A stretch of DNA of 64,000 nucleotides from JAGOBP01 sp046328575 (GCA_046328575.1 JAXLWI010000010.1:24818-88817), one strand, 5' to 3'. Shown: positions 35,033 through 43,667, counted from the first letter of the stretch. The notes: generated by a model from the letters alone, not told the origin. A program made the numbers and translations.

Positions 35033-35752
35033 ATGAAGATCCCGAAACTGACATTCACGATTGAGATGTTTGTCGAATGCATCGAAGCGACGTTTGTCGT
35101 GCTGGCCACGACCGCTGTCATGTTTGCGATTGGGCGCGACACACTGGGTGAAGGTGTCATCGCGTTGGTCTATCTCGTGCCGATCAGTTGGAGCACGACG
35201 CGTTGGGGCTCGGGGCCGGGCGCGATGGCGGCTGTCATCGCTTTTCTGTGCTTCAATTTCTTTTTCATCCCGCCCTTCTTCACATTCGTCGTGGGTCGAC
35301 TAGAAGGCTGGCTGTTGCTGATCATCTTCTTGGTGGTCGCACTCGTCGTGGTGGGGCGGATTCAATATGGTCTGTCGCTGGCTCGTCGGCGTGAACGCGA
35401 AGCGCTGTTCATGTATGAATTGAGCACCATGCTATCGACAGCGCGCACGACTGAAGCAGCGGCGCGGGCGTTAGCCCGTTATTTGCAGCAACTCTATCAA
35501 GCCGAACTCGTGAGCGTGAGCGTGCAAGCGGCGGATCAAACCAGCGGCACAACCGTTCAGATGCCACTGGCTCGCTCGGAAACGCGCCAACCCGATCTGA
35601 TTGTGCCGCTCCTTTCGGCGCGGAGTTTGATCGGCGAAGTTCACCTGTGGCGTGGGCGAGTGCCGCTGCCCTCGGCCGATAATCGATTGATTCAAAATTT
35701 CGCTACACAGACCGCTAATGCATTGGAGCGGTTGCTTGTGCCTGCGACGTGA
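35033..35752 (+). CDS. DUF4118-GAF protein (KdpD sensor module without kinase)
   Basis: This 239-residue protein has four closely packed membrane helices (~10-110) with 'LVYLVPISWSTTRWGSGPGAMAA' and 'CFNFFFIPPFFTF', the DUF4118 sensor domain of KdpD. A GAF-like domain follows (~125-235, 'ALFMYELSTMLSTARTTEAAARAL'). It has no HisKA or ATPase part. It lies between kdpC and the second kdpD. It may tune KdpD by heteromer formation or be a decoupled sensor. A degenerate KdpD is less likely because the frame ends cleanly after the GAF domain. Confidence 0.8.
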   Translation: MKIPKLTFTIEMFVECIEATFVVLATTAVMFAIGRDTLGEGVIALVYLVPISWSTTRWGSGPGAMAAVIAFLCFNFFFIPPFFTFVVGRLEGWLLLIIFLVVALVVVGRIQYGLSLARRREREALFMYELSTMLSTARTTEAAARALARYLQQLYQAELVSVSVQAADQTSGTTVQMPLARSETRQPDLIVPLLSARSLIGEVHLWRGRVPLPSADNRLIQNFATQTANALERLLVPAT

Positions 35753-35775
35753 ATGGGTGCTAGAATAATTACTAT

Positions 35776-35874
35776 TAGGGCGAAACATTCGCCATTGGCG
35801 CTGGTTTGATTGGCTTGCTGGACGCGGCAGGTCGAAGATCAAACAGGTTGTTTTGTGCGAATGCGTCGCCCCTA
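35776..35874. repeat. Nested inverted repeat (MITE/REP-like hairpin) before kdpD copy 2
   Basis: Outer arms 35776-35792 (TAGGGCGAAACATTCGC) and 35857-35874 (GCGAATGCGTCGCCCCTA) are imperfect inverted repeats. Inner arms CTGGTTTGAT (35801-35810) and ATCAAACAGG (35838-35847) also pair. The whole ~100-bp block folds into one long hairpin ending 11 bp before the kdpD ATG. The outer word TAGGGGCGA...TCGCCCCTA resembles palindromes I know as common in Chloroflexota and other genomes (recollection, not searched). Confidence 0.65.
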
Positions 35875-35885
35875 CTCATACTGCC

Positions 35886-38564
35886 ATGATCGATCATCGC
35901 CCCAACCCCGACGAATTACTGGCCCGCGTTCAAGCCGATGAACGGCGGACGACACGCGGTCAGTTGAAGATTTTCCTTGGCTACGCGGCGGGCGTCGGCA
36001 AAACGTATGCCATGCTGGAAGCCGCGCGCGTGCGAAAGACTACCGGCGTTGATCTCGTCGTCGCTTATGTCGAAACACATGGCCGTTCGGAAACGGATGC
36101 GCTGCTGGCTGGCCTCGAGATCATTCCGTCGCACCACGTTGAGTATCGCGGCATCAGTTTGCCGGAAATGAATCTTGACGCGGTATTGGCGCGTCGGCCG
36201 CAACTTGCGTTGGTGGACGAACTGGCTCACACCAACGCGCCCGGGTCGCGTCACCCCAAACGCTACTTGGATGTCGAAGAATTACTAGCCGCGGGCATCG
36301 ATGTCTTCACGACGCTCAACATTCAACACCTCGAAAGCCTCAACGACGTCGTCGCGCAAATCACCGGTGTCGTCGTGCGCGAGACGCTGCCGGATAAGGT
36401 TATCGACGAAGCCAGTGAGATCGAACTGATCGATCTGCCGCCCGATGAATTGTTGCAACGTCTACGCGATGGCAAGGTGTATGTGCCGCAGCAAGCGGCG
36501 CGTGCGATTGAAGAATTTTTCCGCAAAGGAAATTTAACGGCGCTGCGTGAACTGGCGTTGCGGCGCACCGCCAAACGCGTGGACGATCAGATGCGCGACT
36601 ACATGCGCACCCGATCGATTCCTGGTCCATGGCCGGCCAACGAGCGCATTCTCGTATGTGTGAGCGCTCATCCGTTAAGCGAACGCTTGGTACGCGCTGC
36701 GCGCCGCATGGCCGATCAACTCGGCGCCGAGTGGTTCGTGCTCAACGTCGAAACGCCCGGTTTTTCGCGGTTGTCGCCCGGTGAGCGCGATCAACTAGCA
36801 CGCACGATGCGACTAGCGGAAGAACTCGGCGCACGCACGCGCAGCTTGCCCGGCAACTCGGTTCCCGAAGCGGTGCTGGCTTATGCCCATCGGCACAACA
36901 TCACCAAGTTGATCATTGGCCGTTCTCCGCAGCCACGTTGGATCGATCTGTTGCGCGGCTCGATCGTCGATCAGTTGTTGCGGCAGAGCGGCAACATCGA
37001 CGTGTATGTAATCAGCAGCGAGGTCGAACCTGAGCCGCGCTCACTGGCGAACAGCGCGTGGGTGCCGCATCGACCGTTATGGCGATATTTGCAGGCGATC
37101 CTGCTAGTTGGTGTGACTACCATCATCGGCGCATTGGCGCGATCATTCGTGACTGCGCCAACCAATCTGGTGATGATCTATTTGGCGAGCGTTGTGATCG
37201 CGGCCTTGTATCTGGGGCGCGGACCATCGTTGTTGGCGGCGTTCTTGAGCGTGTTGGCTTTCGACTTCTTCTTTGTGCCGCCGCAGTTGACGTTCGCCGT
37301 CTCCGATACCGAGTACTTGTTGACGTTCTTGGGTTTATTCATCGTCAGCCTGGTAATCAGTACCCTTGCCGCGCGTTCGCGCGAACAAGCCGACACTGCA
37401 CGCGAGCGTGAAGCACAAACGGCTACGCTGTATGCATTTAGCAGCGCATTAGCCGCCGCGGGCAGCCTGGACGAAATCATCAGCCAGATCGTCACACAAC
37501 TCGGCGAAAACTTCAGCCGTGAAGTGGTGGTGCTGTTGCCGGAGAATCAACACCTAACCATCAGTGGTCACAGCCCCGACATTCATCTCGATGATAGCGA
37601 ACTGGCGGTGGCGACGTGGGCGTATCAACATGGCGAGCCGACCGGCCGCGATACCGATACGCTGCCCGCCGCGAAAGTGCGCTATTTGCCGCTGAAAACC
37701 GCGCACGGCGTCATCGGTGTGTTGGGCGTCATGCCGCACGATTCGACCAAACACCTTACGCCCGATCAGCGCCGTCAGATGGAAGTGTATGCCAGCCAGG
37801 CCGCGGTCGCGATCGAACGCGCACAATTGGTCGAGCAGACGCGGCAAACGCAGGTTTTGCAGGCGACCGAGAAACTTCAAACCGCGCTGCTCAATTCCAT
37901 CTCGCACGATTTGCGTACGCCGTTGGTTTCGATCACAGGCGCGTTGAGCAGCTTGCAAGACGACGAGGTGTTGGACGAAACGGCGCGACACAATCTGGTC
38001 GATACGGCGCGCGGTGAGGCCGAGCGGCTCAATCGGTTGGTGGGCAATCTGCTGGATATGACGCGGCTGGAATCGGGGGCGCTGCGCATCAAAGAGGAGC
38101 TGTGCGATATTCAGGACGTGATCGGATCGGCCTTGGAGCGATTGGGTGAACGCGCGGTCGATCGGTCCGTGACGATTACGACCGCGCCCGATCTGCCACT
38201 CATCCCGCTGGATTTTGTGTTGATCGTGCAGGTGTTGGTCAACGTGCTCGATAATGCGATCAAATATTCACCGCCCGCCGCACCGATCGAGATCGCGGTG
38301 AAGTGCGCGGGCGCGTTCGCGGAAATCGCCGTGGCCGATCGGGGTGTAGGCATTCCACGCGATGATCTGGCGCGTGTATTCGATAAGTTTTATCGCGTGC
38401 AGAATCCCGATAACGTGGGCGGCACTGGCTTGGGCTTGTCGATTTGCAAAGGCATCGTCGAAGCGCACGGCGGTTTTATCGGCGCAGAAAACCGATCGGG
38501 TGGTGGCACGATCGTGACAATCGGTTTGCCGCTGACTCAACGGCGCGAGGCGCAGCATGAGTGA
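35886..38564 (+). CDS. kdpD: KdpD sensor histidine kinase, copy 2
   Basis: The protein has about 892 residues from the ATG at 35886, just past the hairpin repeat; an earlier start at 35853 would lie in the repeat. All KdpD modules are present: N-terminal 'GVGKTYAMLEAA' and 'VDELAHTNAPGSRHPKRYLD', a Usp-like domain, DUF4118 helices, GAF, H-box 'NSISHDLRTP', and HATPase ('DRGVGIP', 'GTGLGLSI'). It differs clearly from copy 1 and is unlikely to be a recent duplicate. No Shine-Dalgarno sequence is obvious. kdpE copy 2 overlaps its end by 8 bp. Confidence 0.93.
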   Translation: MIDHRPNPDELLARVQADERRTTRGQLKIFLGYAAGVGKTYAMLEAARVRKTTGVDLVVAYVETHGRSETDALLAGLEIIPSHHVEYRGISLPEMNLDAVLARRPQLALVDELAHTNAPGSRHPKRYLDVEELLAAGIDVFTTLNIQHLESLNDVVAQITGVVVRETLPDKVIDEASEIELIDLPPDELLQRLRDGKVYVPQQAARAIEEFFRKGNLTALRELALRRTAKRVDDQMRDYMRTRSIPGPWPANERILVCVSAHPLSERLVRAARRMADQLGAEWFVLNVETPGFSRLSPGERDQLARTMRLAEELGARTRSLPGNSVPEAVLAYAHRHNITKLIIGRSPQPRWIDLLRGSIVDQLLRQSGNIDVYVISSEVEPEPRSLANSAWVPHRPLWRYLQAILLVGVTTIIGALARSFVTAPTNLVMIYLASVVIAALYLGRGPSLLAAFLSVLAFDFFFVPPQLTFAVSDTEYLLTFLGLFIVSLVISTLAARSREQADTAREREAQTATLYAFSSALAAAGSLDEIISQIVTQLGENFSREVVVLLPENQHLTISGHSPDIHLDDSELAVATWAYQHGEPTGRDTDTLPAAKVRYLPLKTAHGVIGVLGVMPHDSTKHLTPDQRRQMEVYASQAAVAIERAQLVEQTRQTQVLQATEKLQTALLNSISHDLRTPLVSITGALSSLQDDEVLDETARHNLVDTARGEAERLNRLVGNLLDMTRLESGALRIKEELCDIQDVIGSALERLGERAVDRSVTITTAPDLPLIPLDFVLIVQVLVNVLDNAIKYSPPAAPIEIAVKCAGAFAEIAVADRGVGIPRDDLARVFDKFYRVQNPDNVGGTGLGLSICKGIVEAHGGFIGAENRSGGGTIVTIGLPLTQRREAQHE

Positions 38565-39255
38565 AGGCGAATTGCGAATCTTGGTCGTCGATGACGAAGC
38601 GCCGATCCGACGTTTCCTGCGGACCGCGCTCGCGGCACATCACTACATTATTTTTGAAGCCATCAACGGCCAGGCTGCGATTGAAGCGGTGATCGCTGAT
38701 CGACCAGATGTTATCATCCTCGATCTGGGTTTGCCGGATTTGGACGGTATTGAAGTCACACGCCGCTTACGCGAATGGACGGCTGTGCCCATCATCGTGT
38801 TGTCGGTGCGCGAACACGAGACGGATAAGATTGCGGCCTTGGACGCGGGCGCCGATGATTATTTAACCAAGCCGTTTGGCGTGGGTGAACTGTTGGCGCG
38901 GATTCGAACCGCGGTGCGTCACGCGGCACGCTCGGCCGACGGGCCAGTGGTCACGATCGGTGAGTTGTGCGTCGATCTGGCGCGGCGGCTTGTGACGGTT
39001 GCAGGTGAAGAAGTACAACTTACGCCGACCGAATACGATCTCTTGCGCTTGTTGGTGGCCGATGCTGGCAAAGTGTTGACGCATCATCAACTGCTGCGGC
39101 AGGTGTGGGGGCTGGGCTACGAAGAAGAACTGCACATGCTGCGGGTGAACATCAGTAATTTGCGCCGCAAAATCGAGCATGATCCGGCGCGACCGCGGTA
39201 CATCGTGACTGAGCCGGGTGTGGGCTATCGGCTGCGCGTCAATGATCCAGTCTAG
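38557..39255 (+). CDS. kdpE: KdpE response regulator, copy 2
   Basis: This 232-residue OmpR-family regulator has 'VVDDEAPIRRFLRTAL', phosphoacceptor Asp in 'IILDLGLPDLDG', Lys in 'LTKPF', and a winged helix with 'ISNLRRKIEHDPARPRYIVTEPGVGYRL'. It overlaps kdpD copy 2 by 8 bp and ends the potassium island. Whether it and copy 1 read the same operators (26090, 30006) is open. Their recognition helices look alike, but no alignment was made. Confidence 0.93.
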   Translation: MSEGELRILVVDDEAPIRRFLRTALAAHHYIIFEAINGQAAIEAVIADRPDVIILDLGLPDLDGIEVTRRLREWTAVPIIVLSVREHETDKIAALDAGADDYLTKPFGVGELLARIRTAVRHAARSADGPVVTIGELCVDLARRLVTVAGEEVQLTPTEYDLLRLLVADAGKVLTHHQLLRQVWGLGYEEELHMLRVNISNLRRKIEHDPARPRYIVTEPGVGYRLRVNDPV

Positions 39256-39323
39256 CAAAGTTGATCACCTGTTGCTCGCCGGATCGCGAAGTCTGATCAT
39301 CGCAGCCTGGTGATCTTGATCAA

Positions 39324-39524
39324 TTAGGCAGCCGAAACTGCGACGTTTCCGGCGTTGTCGTGGGCGTTGATCGACAAGCGATACGTTCCAACTACATCCG
39401 CCGACAAGCTATAAATTGTCGGCGAGTTGTTGATCAACTGCGTAACTGTGAATTCATAGTTGTTGGTATGGTTAGTGGTATAAAGAGATGGCAGTGCGCT
39501 ACGACTTAGCGACACTTGCGCCAC
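39324..39524 (-). pseudogene. Remnant resembling the end of an Ig-like/VCBS-type surface protein
   Basis: A 66-residue frame ends in 'VGTYRLSINAHDNAGNVAV', in the style of bacterial Ig-like repeats ('Y-x-a-x-D-x-AGN'). It has no signal peptide, ribosome-binding site or domain of normal length. It is followed by other gene debris up to 39.8 kb. The most economical reading is the 3' scrap of a lost exported protein gene. Confidence 0.4.
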
Positions 39525-39569
39525 GCGTCACCATTTGCGATGTGAGGCAGGTGATGGCGTGTGGCGCAA
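39516..39569. repeat. Imperfect inverted repeat inside the gene scar
   Basis: TTGCGCCACGCGTCACC (from 39516) pairs with GGTGATGGCGTGTGGCGCAA (to 39569) around a short loop: 9 + 5 bp match with a 3-nt bulge. It might be a terminator relic or the edge of a lost mobile element. No T-tract is present. Confidence 0.4.
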
Positions 39570-39611
39570 TCAATCAGACTTCGATGCTGTGGATGACAAT
39601 TGCACCCTATC

Positions 39612-39785
39612 TCATGCTGACAAGCTTGCCAGTAATCGAACGTCGGCGGCAGTGCCACATTTCAGCGCAGTCTGCGGTAGCTGTTGCGCGTCCGCATAAT
39701 TCAAGGCGCGCACTTGCGCCTTCACCGATGCAATCGCGGGCACGCTGACGCTGAGTTCGTCTACGTCGAGACCAACAAGGATCCC
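39612..39785 (-). pseudogene. Diverged duplicate of the 3' end of ptsI
   Basis: The translation 'VDELSVSVPAIASVKAQV' and the following 'ALNYADAQQLPQTALKC' match residues near the C-terminus of the HPr-EI protein at 40544-42559 ('ALNFADAQQLAQATLKC' there). The copy covers only about 50 codons and has no start of its own. DNA identity is clearly partial, with many third-position changes, so the duplication is old. It suggests that a second EI gene once lay here or that a local duplication was largely deleted. Confidence 0.8.
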
Positions 39786-39863
39786 CGCGTCCCCGCGGGC
39801 GGAGAACGCTGTGTGTTTGCTGCTCAGCCGCGCCATCGGCTAGAAGCCCACGGCGCGGGCTTC

Positions 39864-40298
39864 CTAACGCTTGCCGTCGATTTCCAATCGATGGCGGCTA
39901 TCTGCCTCTTTTCGCTTGTTCTGTTTGGTCCATAGCCATGCCGTAAACATGCGCGCAAGCGAAATCATCACCATAAATATCACGAATGGTAGCCAGTATT
40001 GGATATGGAAAACATCAGACCATATCCGATTTAGTAAAGCGGTCATGCCAATTGTCCAGAAAGCGGCCAACTGAAAAGATGCTCCAACCATCGATACCGG
40101 CCCAGTCACAGGCATATATCCAAATAACCAACGCAAGGATCCTGTGACTGTTATTTGCAAATAATTGGGATCGCGTTTAATCACTTCCTTATCAATTTTT
40201 GATGGATTGCAAATGATCCTTATAGCTAGCCCAAGTCCCCAGGCGAGCGTAGACGTCAGGAAAAGACTTCCGACAAGCTGATCGGATAAATCTATCAT
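39864..40298 (-). CDS. AT-rich small membrane protein, unknown
   Basis: The protein has 144 residues from the ATG at 40298 (GGAG 9 bp upstream). Three to four hydrophobic stretches are seen, at ~10-32, ~55-85 and ~105-130, and the C-terminus is very basic ('WTKQNKRKEADSRHRLEIDGKR'). No family is recognised. The codon use and AT content differ visibly from all neighbours, and it sits in a scar region with pseudogenes. It has its own good promoter. A horizontally acquired cargo gene is likely. Confidence 0.7.
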   Translation of the reverse strand: MIDLSDQLVGSLFLTSTLAWGLGLAIRIICNPSKIDKEVIKRDPNYLQITVTGSLRWLFGYMPVTGPVSMVGASFQLAAFWTIGMTALLNRIWSDVFHIQYWLPFVIFMVMISLARMFTAWLWTKQNKRKEADSRHRLEIDGKR

Positions 40299-40398
40299 CA
40301 CAGTGAACTCCACATCATGAGCCGCTCCTCCGCTATCAACCCGTGGGGATGCGCGACACACTTCACCCGGTCACAAGCCCAACCATCACACACTGGCG

Positions 40399-40426
40399 AC
40401 TATAGCACAACGTGTAACTGCGTCAA
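40399..40426 (-). promoter_or_regulatory. Sigma70 promoter for the AT-rich membrane gene
   Basis: On the minus strand TTGACG (40426-40421), a 16-bp spacer and TATAGT (40404-40399) predict a start near 40392, giving a leader of about 95 nt before the ATG at 40298. Confidence 0.6.
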
Positions 40427-40461
40427 TATATACAATCGCTTTCTTCGCTCCAGCCCGCATC

Positions 40462-40513
40462 CTCACAAAACACAACTGCCCCATCAAGCGCCAGCAACGC
40501 TTCATGGGGCAGT
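40462..40513 (-). terminator. Terminator of the HPr-EI gene
   Basis: A long stem (ACTGCCCCAT-C-AAGCG with its complement, one C-C mismatch, 7-nt loop, 40475-40513) is followed on the minus strand by TTGTGTTTTGTG. It lies 31 bp after the ptsHI stop codon. Confidence 0.82.
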
Positions 40514-40543
40514 GTGGCCTGCGCTAAACCTCGGAGAAGTTAA

Positions 40544-42559
40544 CTATGCTTTGACTTCAGCCCTTACCTCAGCCGCCGTGCGACACTTCAGTGTGGCCTG
40601 CGCCAACTGCTGCGCGTCCGCAAAATTCAACGCCCGTACCTGCGCCTTCACCGACGCAATCGCCGGCACACTCACGCTGAGCTCGTCCACGCCGAGGCCA
40701 ACCAGAATCGGCACGGCGTGCGGATCAGCGCCCAACTCACCGCAGATGCCCACCCATTTGCCATTCGCATGCGCGGCTTCAACCGTCTTGGCGATCAGTC
40801 GCAGCACGGCGGGATGCAGACCGTCCGACTTCGTCGCCAACGTCGGATGCATGCGATCCATCGCCAGCGTGTACTGAGTGAGATCGTTCGTGCCGATCGA
40901 GAAGAAATCGACTTCGGGCGCGAAGGCGTCGGCCATCAATGCGGCGGCGGGCACTTCGATCATGATGCCGACCTCGATGGGTGGCAGATACAGTTCGGCG
41001 CGAATCTCGTCGATCATGGCGCGCGCTGCGCGCACTTCCGATAGATCGGCCACCATGGGGAACATGATGCGCAGCCGACCAAATTCACTGGCCTTCAAGA
41101 TCGCGCGGAGTTGCTCGCGCAATAACTGCGGGCGTTCAAGGCACAATCGGATGCCGCGCACACCGAGGAAGGGATTGTCTTCGTGCAACATCTGAATGTA
41201 TGGCAGCGGTTTGTCCCCGCCAATATCGAGCGTGCGAATGATCACCGGCTTGTTTTCAAGCGCGGTCGCCACATCACGATAGACTTCGAACTGCTCTTGC
41301 TCGGTGGGCGCGATGGTGCGCTCGAGAAACAGGAATTCCGTGCGCAGCAAGCCTACACCTTCCGCGCCGGACGCATTGGCTTTTTGCGCGTCCTTCACGC
41401 CGCCGATGTTCGCCACGATTTCCACTTGATGACCATCAACCGTGATCGCTGGATCAGCCGATCGGGCTTGATCGGCTGCGCGCTTCGCTTGGATGCGTTG
41501 CTGCGCTTCACGCGCGCGCGTCAATGTCGGTTCGTCCGGCTCAACCACGATCGTGCCCGCCTGTCCATCGACGATGACGATCGTGCCGTTGGCGATGCTC
41601 GTGACAGATTCGCCCGCGCCGACGATGGCGGGAATGCCCAAGGCGCGCGCGATGATGGCGGTGTGCGCCGTGGGTCCGCCGCCCGCCGTGCAGAAACCCA
41701 GCACGCGATCACGCGGCAGCGCCGCGGTATCCGATGGAGACAGATCGTGCCCGATGACGACCACGGGCTGATCGGGCCACGCGGGTACGTCCGCGGCTTT
41801 GGAGTTGACGAGCAGACGTAGCACGCGATAACCTACATCGTGAATGTCGGTGGCGCGCGCGGCCAAGAGCGGATCACTCAGGGCGGCTAGTGCTTTGGCA
41901 CGCTCTTCGATGCTGGCCTGCCACGCCCGCGAGACGCTGGCCTGCTGCTCGATGCGCTGCTGTACCGAGTCGAGCAGATCGGGATCGTCGAGGATTTCGA
42001 GATGCGCGTCGAAGATGGCGGCTTCGCTGGCCGCGGTCTTTTTCATTTGATCGTGCAGCGCGGTGAGTTGCACCTTCGCCTGCGCCAGTGCGTCGTCGAG
42101 TCGCGCACGCTCGTTGGCCGCGTTGGTAAACGTGTCATCGACGGAGAGGACGGCGTGTTGCAGCAAGTACGTCGGCCCAATGCCGATGCCAGGCGCGGCC
42201 GGAATGCCTTTGATCAAGCCCGTGCCATCGCCATGATCGGGCGTCGATACGACAGGCGCTGCAACTACGGGCGCGGGCGCAACGGGCGGCGGTGTTTCTT
42301 CACCGAGGCCGCTGTTGACCAGGTCTTCGATCACGTGCGCGGCGAGGTCTTCGTCTTCACCGTTGATCTCGAAACGCACGATCGTGCCGGGTTCCACACC
42401 CAGCGTCAAGATCGAGACCATGCTCTTGGCGTTGGCTTTCTTAGCGCCGTTGAAGACGGTGATATCGGATTTGTGCTTTTTGGCGGTGTTCGCCAGAATC
42501 TTGGCCGGTCGGGCGTGCAGGCCGGTCGGGTTGTGAACCAACAGCGAAAGTTCTTTCAT
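40544..42559 (-). CDS. Fused HPr-Enzyme I phosphotransferase
   Basis: This 671-residue protein joins the two general PTS components. The N-terminal HPr (~1-90) has the phosphorylated H15 in 'TGLHARPA' and the regulatory-type S46 in 'NAKSMVSIL'. A Pro/Ala-rich linker (~103-130) follows. Enzyme I has active H299 in 'GGGPTAHTAI', the PEP-binding barrel with 'GVGLLRTEFLF', 'GTNDLTQY', and catalytic Cys in 'VGICGELG'. It takes phosphate from PEP and passes it to IIA (45513-45959). The start at 42559 has GGAGA upstream. No HPr kinase gene is seen in this window. Confidence 0.95.
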   Translation of the reverse strand: MKELSLLVHNPTGLHARPAKILANTAKKHKSDITVFNGAKKANAKSMVSILTLGVEPGTIVRFEINGEDEDLAAHVIEDLVNSGLGEETPPPVAPAPVVAAPVVSTPDHGDGTGLIKGIPAAPGIGIGPTYLLQHAVLSVDDTFTNAANERARLDDALAQAKVQLTALHDQMKKTAASEAAIFDAHLEILDDPDLLDSVQQRIEQQASVSRAWQASIEERAKALAALSDPLLAARATDIHDVGYRVLRLLVNSKAADVPAWPDQPVVVIGHDLSPSDTAALPRDRVLGFCTAGGGPTAHTAIIARALGIPAIVGAGESVTSIANGTIVIVDGQAGTIVVEPDEPTLTRAREAQQRIQAKRAADQARSADPAITVDGHQVEIVANIGGVKDAQKANASGAEGVGLLRTEFLFLERTIAPTEQEQFEVYRDVATALENKPVIIRTLDIGGDKPLPYIQMLHEDNPFLGVRGIRLCLERPQLLREQLRAILKASEFGRLRIMFPMVADLSEVRAARAMIDEIRAELYLPPIEVGIMIEVPAAALMADAFAPEVDFFSIGTNDLTQYTLAMDRMHPTLATKSDGLHPAVLRLIAKTVEAAHANGKWVGICGELGADPHAVPILVGLGVDELSVSVPAIASVKAQVRALNFADAQQLAQATLKCRTAAEVRAEVKA

Positions 42560-42636
42560 GAGAGGATCTCCATGACTAACATCGTCACACCGCACTGCAC
42601 GCAGTGGGTGCAAGTGTTGCGAGCCGCAGCATTATC

Positions 42637-42722
42637 GCGGCGAAGCAATCTCGTTCTTGGTTAAAATGAGGTTGCTTCGTCGCATCCTTCGACTTCCGCT
42701 CAGGACGCTCTGCGCAATGACA
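42637..42722. repeat. Interspersed repeat (CGAAGCAATCTC / CATTGCG type) in the PTS operon
   Basis: Arms 42637-42653 (GCGGCGAAGCAATCTCG) and 42667-42683 (TGAGGTTGCTTCGTCGC) form an imperfect inverted repeat. They are followed by ATCCTTCGACTTCCGCTCAG and GCGCAATGACA words. Together they resemble the 'GTCATTGCG...CGAAGCAATCTC' and 'CCTTCGACT...CTCAGGACG' sequences that recur in many bacterial genomes (recollection, not searched). It sits in the 172-bp gap between the kinase and HPr-EI genes, and the gap holds no gene. Confidence 0.65.
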
Positions 42723-42731
42723 CCGAATCTA

Positions 42732-43667
42732 TCAAACCCACAACGGTTGCACTTCGACGCGCTCGACCAGCGTGGACACCAGCGCATAGTCGCCGACGGT
42801 CGTTCCCGCGAGGCTGGCCGCCGCCGAGCCGGACGCGACGCCCCAGCGCAGCGCATCTGAGGCCGACAGGCTGCGGCTCAAGCCCCACGTCAAACCAGCC
42901 ACCGCGCAGTCGCCCGCCCCGATCGGATTTTTCTCCTCGATGGTGGGCGCGGCGGCGAACCACGCGCGCTCCCCATCGAACAACAGCGCGCCGAGTTTGC
43001 CGAACGACATGAAAACGTTTTGCGCACCCAACACCGTAATTGCTTTAACAGCTTCACGTGCATTGTCCGGCGTTGAGACAGAAAGGCCGGTGAGTTCAGC
43101 GGCTTCCTCGGCGTTGGGCTTCACCAAAAACGGACCCGCCTCGCAACCGTGCTTCAACGGCTCGCCGCTCGTATCGAGGATCACACGCGCGCTGGCGGCC
43201 TGCACCAGATCGATCATCTGCGCGTAAAAGTCGGCGGACACGCCGCGCGGTAAGTTACCCGATAGCACCCACCAATCACCGGACTTGGCCAGCCCTTTGA
43301 TCTTGTCCAGCAGCGCCGCTTGCTCAGCGCGTGAAATCTCTGGGCCGGGTTCGTTGACTTTCAGATACCGCGCGCGATTGCTAGTGACAATACTGATATT
43401 CGTGCGCGTCTCATCCTTGATCTCGACGAAATCGACGGCGATGCCGAGGCTGGGCAAACCATCGACAAAGCGCTGGCCTGTCATGCCGCCCAGAAAACCC
43501 AGCGCCACGCTCCGCTCGCCCAGCGCGCACAGTGCCCGGGACACATTGAAGCCCTTGCCACCGTAATCGATCCGCACTTCAGTGGCGCGGAGTACCTCAT
43601 CGTATTGAATCGCCGGGACGGTGAGTTCCCGATCGAGCGCGGGATTGAGCGTTACGGTGTAGATCAT
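42732..43667 (-). CDS. PfkB-family sugar-phosphate kinase (1-phosphofructokinase type)
   Basis: This 311-residue ribokinase-family enzyme starts 'MIYTVTLNPALDREL', the hallmark of the FruK/LacC group. The glycine motif is 'DYGGKGFNVSRAL' (~38-50), and the catalytic anion-hole motif is 'NPIGAGDCAVAG' (~235-250) with the Asp base. It would phosphorylate fructose-1-phosphate (FruK) or tagatose-6-phosphate (LacC) to the bisphosphate. The ATG lies 1 bp after the stop of the dehydrogenase gene. In this hexitol PTS operon, fructose-1-phosphate is the more natural substrate, which bears on how the hexitol-phosphate is oxidised. Confidence 0.88.
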   Translation of the reverse strand: MIYTVTLNPALDRELTVPAIQYDEVLRATEVRIDYGGKGFNVSRALCALGERSVALGFLGGMTGQRFVDGLPSLGIAVDFVEIKDETRTNISIVTSNRARYLKVNEPGPEISRAEQAALLDKIKGLAKSGDWWVLSGNLPRGVSADFYAQMIDLVQAASARVILDTSGEPLKHGCEAGPFLVKPNAEEAAELTGLSVSTPDNAREAVKAITVLGAQNVFMSFGKLGALLFDGERAWFAAAPTIEEKNPIGAGDCAVAGLTWGLSRSLSASDALRWGVASGSAAASLAGTTVGDYALVSTLVERVEVQPLWV

